Source of the DNA: Patescibacteria group bacterium
GTDB lineage: Bacteria; Patescibacteriota; Patescibacteriia; JAACEG01
Assembly: GCA_034660655.1 (NCBI GenBank)
Contig: JAYEJU010000021.1
Location: 1-43,699 of the forward strand
Direction of reading: 5' to 3'
Length of the DNA: 43,699 bases
Shown here piece after piece: positions 31,718 to 40,071 of this stretch. Both the position numbers and the translations under genes were made by a program. The notes under the pieces were generated by a model. It did not search any database and was not told the origin of the DNA. It was given only the letters and a program-made list of their open reading frames with translations. The number at the start of each line of letters is the position of its first letter. Position 1 is the stretch's first letter.

Positions 31718-32711
31718 TGATTTAATTAACAAAATAATTTTAGGTAATTCTTTAGAAATATTATCTGATATAAAAGATAATTCTATTGATATTGTTTTAA
31801 CTGATCCGCCTTATTTTTTGGATAAATTAGACAATAATTGGGAATATAAAAAAGTTGAAAATACCAAAAATCAACATACAATAAAATCGTTGCCAGCTGG
31901 AATGAAATTTGATAGAAAACAAGGTCAAGAATTTTATAAGTGGTATTTAATAATATCACAACAAATTTATAGGATACTTAAACCCGGCGGTTTTTTCTTT
32001 TCTTTTTCAAGCCCTCGACTATATCACAGAATGGCATCGGCGATTGATGACGCTGGCTTAGAAATTAGAGATTGTTTTTTATGGCTTTATACACAAAATC
32101 AAGCCAAGGCTATGAGCATAAATCATTTTATAGATAAAATGAAAATATCTGAAAAAGAAAAAGTTAAATTAAAGAAAAAATTTAAGGGCTGGAAAACTCC
32201 ACAATTAAAAAGTTGTTTTGAACCGATTGTTATGTCGCAAAAGTCTACTGATGAAACTTATTTAAATAATATGATAAAAAATAATATTGGTTTGATGAAT
32301 ACAAATATTAAAGTTGGTGACAATATGTTTCCGTCAAATGTTTTGACAGTAGACAATATAAATGAAATAATTGATAAATCTTTTTTAATTGGTAAACCTA
32401 CAAAAAAAGAAAAGGGAGATTTTAATAATCATAAAACAGTAAAACCATTAGAAATTTGTGAACACATAATTAAGTTAACAGCTTTTTACAAAAATGCTGT
32501 TATATTAGATCCATTTGTTGGAAGTGGGACAACAGCTATTGCAGCTAAAAAACTTGGATTAAATTATATTGGAATAGATGCAAACCCAGAATATGTAAAA
32601 ATATCAGAAATAAGATTAAGTGAATTAGATAAAAAAGTAAATTTATTTTCTAAGATAAAAAAAGAAAAACTAATAAATAATAATTTACAAACACAATTAC
32701 AATTTGCGTAA
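31707..32711 (+). CDS. beta-class site-specific DNA methyltransferase
   Basis: 334 residues. Motif IV comes first, VLTDPPYFLDKLDN (30-43), with the DPPY that flips and methylates adenine N6 or cytosine N4, then LKPGGFFFSFSSPRLY, and at the C-terminal end NHKTVKPLEICEHI and VILDPFVGSGTTAIAAKKL (SAM motif I). This order marks the beta class. It is the partner of the HNH endonuclease immediately upstream and appears full length, so this second RM system is probably functional. Confidence 0.88.
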   Translation: MKNNDLINKIILGNSLEILSDIKDNSIDIVLTDPPYFLDKLDNNWEYKKVENTKNQHTIKSLPAGMKFDRKQGQEFYKWYLIISQQIYRILKPGGFFFSFSSPRLYHRMASAIDDAGLEIRDCFLWLYTQNQAKAMSINHFIDKMKISEKEKVKLKKKFKGWKTPQLKSCFEPIVMSQKSTDETYLNNMIKNNIGLMNTNIKVGDNMFPSNVLTVDNINEIIDKSFLIGKPTKKEKGDFNNHKTVKPLEICEHIIKLTAFYKNAVILDPFVGSGTTAIAAKKLGLNYIGIDANPEYVKISEIRLSELDKKVNLFSKIKKEKLINNNLQTQLQFA

Positions 32712-32797
32712 ATTTTTAAATTTAGCTACGGAACATATTGAAAGAAATTAGGGTGGATTATTTTTTAATTATTATAAACTTTATAAGAGTGTAAATA

Positions 32798-32826
32798 TTG
32801 ACAAACTTCATAAAGTTTTATATTAA
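32798..32826 (+). promoter_or_regulatory. promoter of the second glycogen synthase, with an internal inverted repeat
   Basis: TTGACA (32798-32803), 17-nt spacer, TATTAA (32821-32826), 18 nt before the ATG. AAACTT-CATA-AAGTTT (32803-32818) fills the spacer and a similar ATAAACTTTATAAG lies 20 nt upstream, so a repressor site is possible. Confidence 0.5.
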
Positions 32827-32844
32827 AAATTTTAATAAATAAAT

Positions 32845-34266
32845 ATGAAAATTTTAATGTTATCTTCGGAGCTTGCTCCGTTCGCAAAAGTTGGCGGATT
32901 GGCTGATGTTATGGGTTCTTTGCCAAAAGCCATAAAAAAACAAGGAGCTGATGTCAGGTTGGCATTGCCATTATATGGAAATATCAACATTAAAAAGCAA
33001 AAATTAAAAAGAGTTTTATCAAATATTAAAGTTGCAGGATGTAATGTGAATATTTGGCAGGGCAAAATTCCAAATTCAAAAGTAATAGTTTATTTTGTAG
33101 AATGCAAAAAATATTTTTGCAAAAAACAAGTTTATTGTGATAATAATCAAGAAAGGTTTTTATTTTTTTCTATTTCTATTTTGCAAATTTTGTTTTTAAT
33201 AAATTTTAAACCAGATATCATTCATTGTAATGATTATCACACAGCTTTAATCCCAAGTTTATTAAAAAATTTAGACAATAATTTTTTAAAAGAAACAAAA
33301 ACAATTTTAACAATTCATAATTTACAATTTCAAGGTAAAACAAAAATAAAAAATTTTTCCAACCAATATTTAAAAAAATATTTAGAACAAATTTTTAGCA
33401 AAGAAAAATCAGAAAATATTAATTTTATGGTTAATGGAATTTTAAATTCCAATGCAATTAGCACTGTGAGCAAAACTTACGCAAAAGAAATAACAACAAA
33501 AAAGTTTGGAGAAGGAATAGAAAATATTATAAAAAGCAAGAAAAAAAATTTGTATGGAGTTGTTAACGGAATAGATGTTGATTTTTTTAATCCGCAAACT
33601 GATAAATATATTAAACAAAAATATTCTATTAAAACATTAAATAAAAAAACAGAAAATAAAGTTTATTTGCAAAAAATATTGGGCTTGCCTATTGATAAAA
33701 ACAAAGCAATTGTTGGATTGGTTTCGCGTTTAGTTTGGCAAAAAGGCATTGAGCTATTTTCAGAAAAATTCGCTAGATTAAATTGCCAGTTTGTTTTTTT
33801 AGGAACAGGCGAAAAAAAATATGAAGATCATTTAAAAAAAATAGCAAGAAAATATTCAGATAAAATTTCAGTAAATATAATGTTTGACATTAAATTGGCA
33901 AATCAAATTTATGCTGGATCTGATATTTTTTTAATGCCTTCACGTTTTGAACCGTGCGGTTTGGGGCAACTAATTGCTATGAGATATGGAGCAGTTCCTG
34001 TGGCACGCGCGACTGGCGGATTAAAAGACACAATAGAAAATTTTAATTTTAAAAAAGCTATTGTGAAAAATAAAAAAGCAACAGGATTTGTTTTTAATAA
34101 ATTTAGTTTAATCGCTTTTTATAGAAAATTAAATAATGCGATAAATTTGTATTATAATGACAAAAAAAGCTGGAAAAAAATTCAGTTAAATGGAATAAAA
34201 AGTGATTTTTCATGGGATAATTCCGCTAAACAATATTTAGATTTATATAAAAAATTAATTAAATAA
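32845..34266 (+). CDS. glgA: glycogen/starch synthase, GT5 family (second copy)
   Basis: 473 residues, standard length. SSELAPFAKVGGLADV (7-22, KVGG 15-18), IIHCNDYHTALIPSL, LTIHNLQFQGKT, NGIDVDFFNPQTDKY, SRLVWQKGIELF, SRFEPCGLGQL and ATGGLKDTIENF are canonical GT5 motifs. It is closer to typical GlgA than the copy at 23207 (usual EPCGLGQ, and VGG rather than TGG in the first loop), so the two may differ in donor or acceptor. The GalT-family gene follows after 9 nt. Confidence 0.92.
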   Translation: MKILMLSSELAPFAKVGGLADVMGSLPKAIKKQGADVRLALPLYGNINIKKQKLKRVLSNIKVAGCNVNIWQGKIPNSKVIVYFVECKKYFCKKQVYCDNNQERFLFFSISILQILFLINFKPDIIHCNDYHTALIPSLLKNLDNNFLKETKTILTIHNLQFQGKTKIKNFSNQYLKKYLEQIFSKEKSENINFMVNGILNSNAISTVSKTYAKEITTKKFGEGIENIIKSKKKNLYGVVNGIDVDFFNPQTDKYIKQKYSIKTLNKKTENKVYLQKILGLPIDKNKAIVGLVSRLVWQKGIELFSEKFARLNCQFVFLGTGEKKYEDHLKKIARKYSDKISVNIMFDIKLANQIYAGSDIFLMPSRFEPCGLGQLIAMRYGAVPVARATGGLKDTIENFNFKKAIVKNKKATGFVFNKFSLIAFYRKLNNAINLYYNDKKSWKKIQLNGIKSDFSWDNSAKQYLDLYKKLIK

Positions 34267-34275
34267 TTTTTAATT

Positions 34276-35199
34276 ATGAAAAACAAATCAGAAATCCGCA
34301 AAGCGTATTTTTTAAATAAGTATGTTATTATTACTCCTTCTCGCAGTAAAAGACCAAGGGATATTAAAGAACAGACCCTTATTAAAAGAACAGGCAAGTG
34401 CGTTTTTTGCCCTGAAAATATAGAAAATGATTTAGTTGTTAAAAAATTTAATGGTAAAAGAAAAGGATGGGAAATTTTAGTTTTAAAAAATAAATTTCCA
34501 GCGCTTACCTTGGATAACAAGCTGGCGTACGGTTATCAGGAAGTTATTATTGAAACGCCGGATCACACAAAAGTTTTGGCAGAATTTCCAGCAAGCCATT
34601 TTGTCAAATTGTTAAAAGTCTATATTGATAGAACGGAAAAGATAAGTAAAATAAAAAGAATGGAATATATTTTGATTTTTAAAAATGAAGGCTCAAAAGC
34701 AGGGGCTTCAATTGTTCATGATCATTCGCAAGTTTTTTCAACTGATATTCTGCCGCCTGATGTTTATGAAGAACTAAAATTGGCTAAAAAATACAAATTA
34801 AAAAATAAGACTTGTCCTTATTGCGACATAATTAAACAAGAAATAAAGACAGAACGCAAAATTTTTGAAGATAAAAATGTGGCTGTTTTCGCTCCTTACG
34901 CTTCTGAATATCATTATGAAGTATGGATTTTTCCAAAAAAACATCTTGATAATATAACTAAATTAAACGAGAGCGAAATTAAATCTTTTGCAAAAGCTTT
35001 AAAATTAATTTTATCTAAATTAAATGAAATAGGTTTAAGCTATAATTATTTTTTTCATCAAGTCTCATCTGACAATGATCAGCATTTTTATTTAAAAATC
35101 CAACCGCGCGACAGCATTTGGGCTGGAGTAGAGCTTGGTTCTGGGCTGGTAATCAATTCTATTTCTCCAGAACAAGCCGCTGAGTTTTACAGAGCATAA
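34276..35199 (+). CDS. GalT-family nucleotidyltransferase (hexose-1-P uridylyltransferase or NDP-glucose phosphorylase)
   Basis: 307 residues, two HIT-type halves. Zinc-type CVFC (42-45) and CPYC in the second half, FKNEGSKAGASIVHDHSQVF with the active motif HDHSQ (148-152; classical GalT has HPHxQ, with the second His as nucleophile), and the C-terminal FFHQVSSDNDQHFYLKIQPR. It exchanges nucleotidyl groups between sugar 1-phosphates, or phosphorolyses NDP-glucose. Cotranscribed with glgA, so it may supply or drain the glucose donor. Canonical galactose metabolism is less likely, as no galK or galE is nearby. Confidence 0.82.
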   Translation: MKNKSEIRKAYFLNKYVIITPSRSKRPRDIKEQTLIKRTGKCVFCPENIENDLVVKKFNGKRKGWEILVLKNKFPALTLDNKLAYGYQEVIIETPDHTKVLAEFPASHFVKLLKVYIDRTEKISKIKRMEYILIFKNEGSKAGASIVHDHSQVFSTDILPPDVYEELKLAKKYKLKNKTCPYCDIIKQEIKTERKIFEDKNVAVFAPYASEYHYEVWIFPKKHLDNITKLNESEIKSFAKALKLILSKLNEIGLSYNYFFHQVSSDNDQHFYLKIQPRDSIWAGVELGSGLVINSISPEQAAEFYRA

Positions 35200-35211
35200 A
35201 TATAATTTATA

Positions 35212-35262
35212 ATTAAAAGTGTTTGGATGTTTATATGTTAAAGTGTTAGATTATTAAAGTGT
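35212..35262. repeat. degenerate GTGTTTATATGTTAAAGTG repeat
   Basis: A T/G-rich stretch built from GTGTTT, ATGTTTATATG and TTAAAGTGTTA blocks between galT and the peptidase gene. The reverse complement of the same blocks is seen at about 37460-37510, and a shorter piece at 27911-27930. Confidence 0.45.
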
Positions 35263-35266
35263 TTAT

Positions 35267-36103
35267 ATGAAATATTTTATTTTTACATTTTTAGCAATAT
35301 CTATTTTTTTCTTGTTTTTTATTTTTAATATTAAAGACGCAAATAAAAATATAAATAAAAGAACAAATCAAATTAATTATGTTGTGCCTGATAATAATGA
35401 AAATTTAAATATTGAAAATAAAAATATAAAAATTTCAGTCAATATTGATGAAAAATATAAAAAAGATTTAGATTTTAGCAAAATTGAACATTTTGAATTT
35501 GAAAATAAAGTATTGCCAAGTGAAATTCATCATGATGTTCCTTTTACTTCGCAAGCTCCTTTTAGAGATTGGGGGATGCCCTATCAAGAAGCATGTGAAG
35601 AAGCAGCTGTTTTAATTACAATGCGTTATTTTGATAATAGCGGATTTAAAGATAAATATGACGCGCGGGAAGCGCTTTTAAAAATTATTGATTGGGAAAA
35701 ACAGAATTTTGGTTTTTATAAAGATAGTTCAGCAACAACAACAGCAAAAATAATAGCTGATTTTTATAATTATAAAAATGTAAAAGTAAGCTATAAAATA
35801 ACAATAGAAAAAATAAAAAAAGAGCTGGCGGAAGGCAATCTTATTATTATTCCAGTAGCTGGCAGAAATTTAGAAAATCCATATTTTACTCCGCCAGGAC
35901 CAATTTATCATAATTTAGTGATTGTCGGCTATAATGATAAAAAAGAAATTTTTTATACTAATGATCCAGGGATAATGAGCGGTAAGGATTTCAAATATAG
36001 TTATGAAAATATTATTAAGTCAATTGCTGATTGGAGCTATGAGAAAAAAACGATTGATAAAAATCGCAAAGTAATGATAATTGTCAAAAAAAATGATTTT
36101 TAG
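35267..36103 (+). CDS. exported C39-like cysteine peptidase family protein
   Basis: 278 residues: one N-terminal membrane helix (3-21), an Asn/Lys-rich linker (22-85), then a papain-like domain of the peptidase C39_2 type. MPYQEACEEAAV contains the likely nucleophile C110, GPIYHNLVIVGY the His (H215) and YTNDPG the Asp (D233); VPFTSQAPF is the usual family start. It should act outside the cytoplasmic membrane, perhaps on peptide or envelope substrates. It is just upstream of the pilus operon but separated by that operon's own promoter. Confidence 0.8.
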   Translation: MKYFIFTFLAISIFFLFFIFNIKDANKNINKRTNQINYVVPDNNENLNIENKNIKISVNIDEKYKKDLDFSKIEHFEFENKVLPSEIHHDVPFTSQAPFRDWGMPYQEACEEAAVLITMRYFDNSGFKDKYDAREALLKIIDWEKQNFGFYKDSSATTTAKIIADFYNYKNVKVSYKITIEKIKKELAEGNLIIIPVAGRNLENPYFTPPGPIYHNLVIVGYNDKKEIFYTNDPGIMSGKDFKYSYENIIKSIADWSYEKKTIDKNRKVMIIVKKNDF

Positions 36104-36123
36104 TTATCCCCACTCTATTTTTT

Positions 36124-36152
36124 TTGTCAATAACTTAAGAATTTGCTATAAT
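36124..36152 (+). promoter_or_regulatory. promoter of the type IV pilus operon
   Basis: TTGTCA (36124-36129), 17-nt spacer, TATAAT (36147-36152). The transcript would start near 36159 with a leader of about 97 nt before pilM. Confidence 0.7.
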
Positions 36153-36166
36153 AAAAGCTAACAAAT

Positions 36167-36236
36167 AGACGGTTCTATTATTATAGAAGTCTGAGTTTTG
36201 CCAGCCAGAGGCTGGTTAGCCTTTGGCTAAAATTTT
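36167..36236 (+). promoter_or_regulatory. pilus operon leader with three tandem hairpins
   Basis: Hairpin 1: AGAC-GG-TTCTAT (36167-36178) with ATAGAA-GTCT (36183-36192). Hairpin 2: CCAGCC-AGA-GGCTGG (36201-36215). Hairpin 3: TTAGCC-TTT-GGCTAA (36216-36230), followed by a weak A/T tail. All lie between the predicted start site and the pilM ATG, so they would be transcribed and could act as an attenuator or stabiliser. Confidence 0.55.
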
Positions 36237-36255
36237 ATTTGAATAATAAATATTT

Positions 36256-37443
36256 ATGGGTTTATTTAGTTCGGATTACAGTTACTTGGGGATTAATCTT
36301 GGGACTTCCAGTGTTAAGCTGGTTGAACTTGGGAATAATAACGGAGTCCCGCATTTGCTTACTTATGGTTTTACAGAGCAGTCTATTGATATCATTAAAG
36401 ATGATTCTGAGTCGGCGAAGCAAGAAATTGTAAGAATTTTAAATCAATTATGCAAAGAAGCAAAAGTAAGTAGCAATAAGGTTGTTACGGCTTTGCCTAC
36501 TTTTTCTGTTTTTTCTTCTGTTATTAGCATGCCAAAAATGAGTAAAAAAGATTTATCTTCCGCCGTGCTTTGGGAAGCAAAAAAAATTATCCCAATGCCA
36601 TTTGAAGATATTATTTTGGATTGGTATATTCTTAATGAGGATTCAAGCTCGCAAAAGTCTAAATTTAGAAATCTTTTTAATAAAATTAAAAAAGAAAAGC
36701 CGAAAGCAAAAGAAGGAAATATTGATGAAAAAAATACCAAAAATTCTTTGTTAAATAGTAATCAAGGTGAAAATAAAGGTGATGAAGATATCAAAGTTCT
36801 TTTAACAGGAGCGCCTAAAAATTTAGTTACAAAATATATTGATATTTTTCAGAGAGCCGACCTTAATTTATTAAGTTTAGAAACTGAAATTTTTGCTTTA
36901 GTCAGGGCATTGGTTGGAAACGATAAATCAACTTTAATTATTGTTGATATTGGAGCAATGTCAACTAATATTTCTTTAGTAAAAAATGGATCAGTAGTTA
37001 TAAACAGAAGTATTGAGTTAGGGGGAAAAAATGTTACTAGTGAAATTAGCCAAAATTTGAATGTCGCGTTTAAAAGGGCCGAACAGTTTAAATTTGACAT
37101 AGGGATTAATGCCGAAGGACAAGCAGACAGTTCAATTTTTAAGTCAATAGAAAATACAATAAGTCCAATTGTGGATGAAATAAAATATACAATCGATTTT
37201 TTTAAAAATCAGTTAAATTTCGGCCAGTCAGAAAGCGATGTTGTAGAAAAAATAATTTTAACAGGCGGGTCATCATCACTTTCTTATTTGTCTGAATATT
37301 TAGCTAAACAGCTGAATAAAAAAGTTTATATTGGAGATCCTATGGCAAGAATAGTTTATCCAGAGGATTTAAAGCCTATTATTGACGATGTTGGATCTAA
37401 ACTGTCAGTTGCGGTAGGTTTGGCAATGAGGGAGATAGAATAA
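36256..37443 (+). CDS. pilM: PilM, actin-like type IV pilus assembly protein
   Basis: 395 residues. YLGINLGTSSVKLVEL (phosphate-1 loop), IIVDIGAMSTNISLV (about 231-245, phosphate-2) and IILTGGSSSLSYLSEYLAKQ (about 335-354, adenosine motif) define the FtsA/PilM actin-like fold. PilM is cytoplasmic and binds the INLLP N-terminus of PilN, which is present in the next gene. A charged, low-complexity insert (about 136-180) interrupts the usual fold. First gene of the pilus operon. Confidence 0.9.
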   Translation: MGLFSSDYSYLGINLGTSSVKLVELGNNNGVPHLLTYGFTEQSIDIIKDDSESAKQEIVRILNQLCKEAKVSSNKVVTALPTFSVFSSVISMPKMSKKDLSSAVLWEAKKIIPMPFEDIILDWYILNEDSSSQKSKFRNLFNKIKKEKPKAKEGNIDEKNTKNSLLNSNQGENKGDEDIKVLLTGAPKNLVTKYIDIFQRADLNLLSLETEIFALVRALVGNDKSTLIIVDIGAMSTNISLVKNGSVVINRSIELGGKNVTSEISQNLNVAFKRAEQFKFDIGINAEGQADSSIFKSIENTISPIVDEIKYTIDFFKNQLNFGQSESDVVEKIILTGGSSSLSYLSEYLAKQLNKKVYIGDPMARIVYPEDLKPIIDDVGSKLSVAVGLAMREIE

Positions 37444-37454
37444 AAGCCAAAATA

Positions 37455-37630
37455 CTCAAATATTCAAACATTTTAACACTTTAACATTTAGACATTTAAA
37501 CACACTAACATTTTAAGATAATTTTCAATTTCCAAATTATTTTGTTATTTATTATTTGAAAATTGATAATTGAAAATTGAGTCATTGAGCATTCATTGAA
37601 AATTAAAAATTAGAAATTGAAAATTAAAAT
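37455..37630. repeat. low-complexity A/T repeat spacer between pilM and pilN
   Basis: The 190-nt spacer holds ACATTTTAACACTTTAACATTT-type blocks, the inverted version of those at 35212-35262, then many copies of ATTGAAAATT and AATTTTCAATT in both orientations. No ORF. Such spacers inside an otherwise tight operon suggest expansion by repeat slippage. Confidence 0.5.
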
Positions 37631-37633
37631 ATT

Positions 37634-39052
37634 ATGCCGATAAATTTATTGCCTAAAAAGTTTAAAGAAAAAGAAAAAAAAGAGATACGTAAAAAAGAGA
37701 AATTGGTTAAAAGCGTTGAAATGCGCGTTCCAAGCAAATCAGGAGAGGATGAGAATAAAAAAAATGAGAGAAATTTTTTTTCTAATTTTTTTTATTCTCT
37801 TTTTTTTAGAAAGGAAAAAGCAAGTAATAAGATTGATAATAGGGGAAAAGAGAAATTTTTAGAAGAAAAAAAAAGAAAAGAAATAACTAATTTTTTGAAA
37901 CATAAAAAAGAAATTGGGATAGATGACAAAGAAGCCAAAACAAAAATGCGTGAGACAAAATCAGGAGCTGGTAATAAAAAAACTTTGACAGATAAAAAAA
38001 CAAGAAGTTCTAATATCAAAAAGAAGTCTTTTTGGCAATGGTTTTTAGGAAATAAGCCAGCAATAGATTCTCAAAAAAGCAGAACATTGTCTGACGATTT
38101 TGATAAAGATGGAAAAGAATATAACATGAAAAATATTAAAAAATCATCAGAAGAAAAGTCGTTTTGGCAGAAAGGAAAAATCAAAGAAGAAAAAGATTTT
38201 TTAAACAAGCATAATAAAACAACGCAAGAGCCAGGCAATAAAGAAGAAAAAAAACAGGAAAAAAAGAAAAATATTTATAAAAAAGATTCTTTTTGGCAGA
38301 GATTATTTCGTAAAATAGGCAAGGATAAGGGAAAAAACAATTCTGCATCGCGTAAATCGCAAAAAACAAAAGAAAATAAAGGTAATAAGGCAAATAAAAG
38401 AAAAAAAAATGCAGGCAATCCAGATAAAAATAAAAAGAGAAATAGATTTAAAAAATTTTTTTACAAAAAAGCTGAGATAAATTTTATTGACGGAGAATTA
38501 ATTGGCTCAGTCAGGTTGAAAATTAAAGAAAGAGCATTGTCAATTATTTTTGTTTTATTTTTTTCTTTGATTATTATCTCTTCCGTGTATATGTTAGTGA
38601 ATTGGTATCAGCTTACCGTTATTGAAAGATCACGCAGTGTTGAAAAAAAATTGCAAGACTTAAAAAATAATATAGATGTTTTTGAAGTAAAAAAACAAGA
38701 AGCTTTAAAATTTCAAGAAAAATTAAAAGCAGTTGATTATTTGTTGAGCCAGCATATTTGTTGGACTGATTTTTTAAATGGTATTGAAAGAATCACATTA
38801 AGAGATGTTTATTATGAAAGCGCTATTGTTGATTTTGAAGGCAACATTTTTCTTTCAGCCGAAACAGATAGTTTTGAAACAGTTGCTGAACAATTATTGG
38901 TTTTTCAAGATAATAAAGATTTGATTGAATCAGTAAAAATAGATTCAGTTGATTCAGAAAATATCGGTGACAGCGATAATGAGATTCAAATAATAAAGTT
39001 TAATATAACATTAAAAATAAATAAAGAAAATTTTTTAAATATAGGCAAATAA
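37634..39052 (+). CDS. pilN: PilN-like protein with a long lysine-rich cytoplasmic tether
   Basis: 472 residues against about 200 for usual PilN. The N-terminus MPINLLPKKF carries the INLLP PilM-binding motif. Residues about 10-280 are extremely Lys/Glu/Asn-rich and disordered-looking, with short aromatic motifs NFFSNFFYSLFFRK (47-60), SFWQ (132-135, 176-179 and 219-222) and RFKKFFYKK (271-279). One membrane helix (about 302-325) is followed by a coiled coil (about 333-365) and a PilN ferredoxin-like exported domain. Normally the INLLP motif is within about 20 residues of the helix; here it is about 290 away. PilO follows after 16 nt. Confidence 0.82.
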   Translation: MPINLLPKKFKEKEKKEIRKKEKLVKSVEMRVPSKSGEDENKKNERNFFSNFFYSLFFRKEKASNKIDNRGKEKFLEEKKRKEITNFLKHKKEIGIDDKEAKTKMRETKSGAGNKKTLTDKKTRSSNIKKKSFWQWFLGNKPAIDSQKSRTLSDDFDKDGKEYNMKNIKKSSEEKSFWQKGKIKEEKDFLNKHNKTTQEPGNKEEKKQEKKKNIYKKDSFWQRLFRKIGKDKGKNNSASRKSQKTKENKGNKANKRKKNAGNPDKNKKRNRFKKFFYKKAEINFIDGELIGSVRLKIKERALSIIFVLFFSLIIISSVYMLVNWYQLTVIERSRSVEKKLQDLKNNIDVFEVKKQEALKFQEKLKAVDYLLSQHICWTDFLNGIERITLRDVYYESAIVDFEGNIFLSAETDSFETVAEQLLVFQDNKDLIESVKIDSVDSENIGDSDNEIQIIKFNITLKINKENFLNIGK

Positions 39053-39068
39053 TATTGATTTAATTTTT

Positions 39069-39698
39069 ATGCTTTTAGAAGATTCTAACGTAAGAGACAA
39101 ATTATTAAAAAATTTTATTAAATATTTCAATTATTTTTTATTATTGTTAATTGTTATTTTTTTCTTAAGCTGTTATTTCATTCTGCTTAAGCCAAAACAG
39201 GATAAAATAAGTGAAATTGAAAATGTTGAAATTTTTCAAGGAACAAAAATTTACGATGAAAACACGGAATATTTTAAAAAAGTTAAAAGTTTTGTGAAAA
39301 AATATGATAGTATAAGCGATGAAGATAAAAAAAGAATTGATTTGATGTTGCCTGACAAACTAGATTATCCGCAATTATTTGCCCAGCTTGAAAGTTTGAT
39401 AGAAAGCAATGGATTTAAATTAAATAGAATTACATTGTCGCGTTTAAGCGGTCAAAGTAATCAAGCGGATAAAGACAGGAAAGAAGTTTTTGATTTTATA
39501 AAAAAAGTTAATATAAGCATTACTATTGATGGCGTGGATAGTTTTTCAGATTATAAAAGGATGTTGGATATGTTTTATAGCAATCTTTTATTAATGGATA
39601 TTACATCAATCAATTATTCAGATTCAATGAGCGGTTCTTATTCTGTTGATATAATAACTTATTTTTTAGAAACAGAAAATTCAGACAATAAAAATTAG
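39069..39698 (+). CDS. pilO: PilO-like type IV pilus inner-membrane protein
   Basis: 209 residues: one membrane helix (about 20-43), a coiled coil (about 48-80), and a small alpha/beta exported domain (about 95-200, LDYPQLFAQLESLIESNGFK ... SFSDYKRMLDMFYSNLLLMD) with the pattern of PilO. It should pair with PilN in the membrane alignment complex. Sequence similarity across PilO proteins is low, so the name rests on topology and position between pilN and pilB. Confidence 0.75.
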   Translation: MLLEDSNVRDKLLKNFIKYFNYFLLLLIVIFFLSCYFILLKPKQDKISEIENVEIFQGTKIYDENTEYFKKVKSFVKKYDSISDEDKKRIDLMLPDKLDYPQLFAQLESLIESNGFKLNRITLSRLSGQSNQADKDRKEVFDFIKKVNISITIDGVDSFSDYKRMLDMFYSNLLLMDITSINYSDSMSGSYSVDIITYFLETENSDNKN

Positions 39699-39718
39699 CT
39701 TGAATTTATTATTTATTT

Positions 39719-40054
39719 ATGTCTAATTATATTGGAAAAAAAAGGATTGTATTTTCAACAATTGTTTTTCTAACAATGGTTTTGGCTATTATTGTTTCTG
39801 CTTTTTATTATACTCAGCTTAAAAAAAGATTTATTGACCCAACAGGCGATGTTTTTAAAAAAATTTTATTTAAGCAGGTGGATTTTGATTTGGAATTTAA
39901 TGAAAAAATTTTATTAGATTCTGTGTTTTTGAAGTTAAATGATAATCATATTTATTTTGTTAAAGAAGAAGCGGGCAACGGCAACGCTTTTGAAAATCCA
40001 AGAAATATTTCAGATGAGAAATTAGAGGAGGGCAATTTGGAAACTACTTATTAA
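39719..40054 (+). CDS. small single-helix membrane protein in the pilus operon
   Basis: 111 residues with one N-terminal membrane helix (about 9-31) and an exported, acidic tail containing VDFDLEFNEKILLDSVFLKL. It occupies the place of PilP in the classical pilMNOP order but lacks a lipobox and a recognisable PilP domain. A role in the alignment complex is plausible from position only. Confidence 0.6.
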   Translation: MSNYIGKKRIVFSTIVFLTMVLAIIVSAFYYTQLKKRFIDPTGDVFKKILFKQVDFDLEFNEKILLDSVFLKLNDNHIYFVKEEAGNGNAFENPRNISDEKLEEGNLETTY

Positions 40055-40071
40055 TTAATTGAAAATATAAA

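Noticed and set aside
28068-32711. Phage or transposon explaining the RM genes
   Set aside because: No integrase, transposase, terminal repeats or phage structural genes were found between the RM cassettes; simple cassette insertion is the more economical reading.
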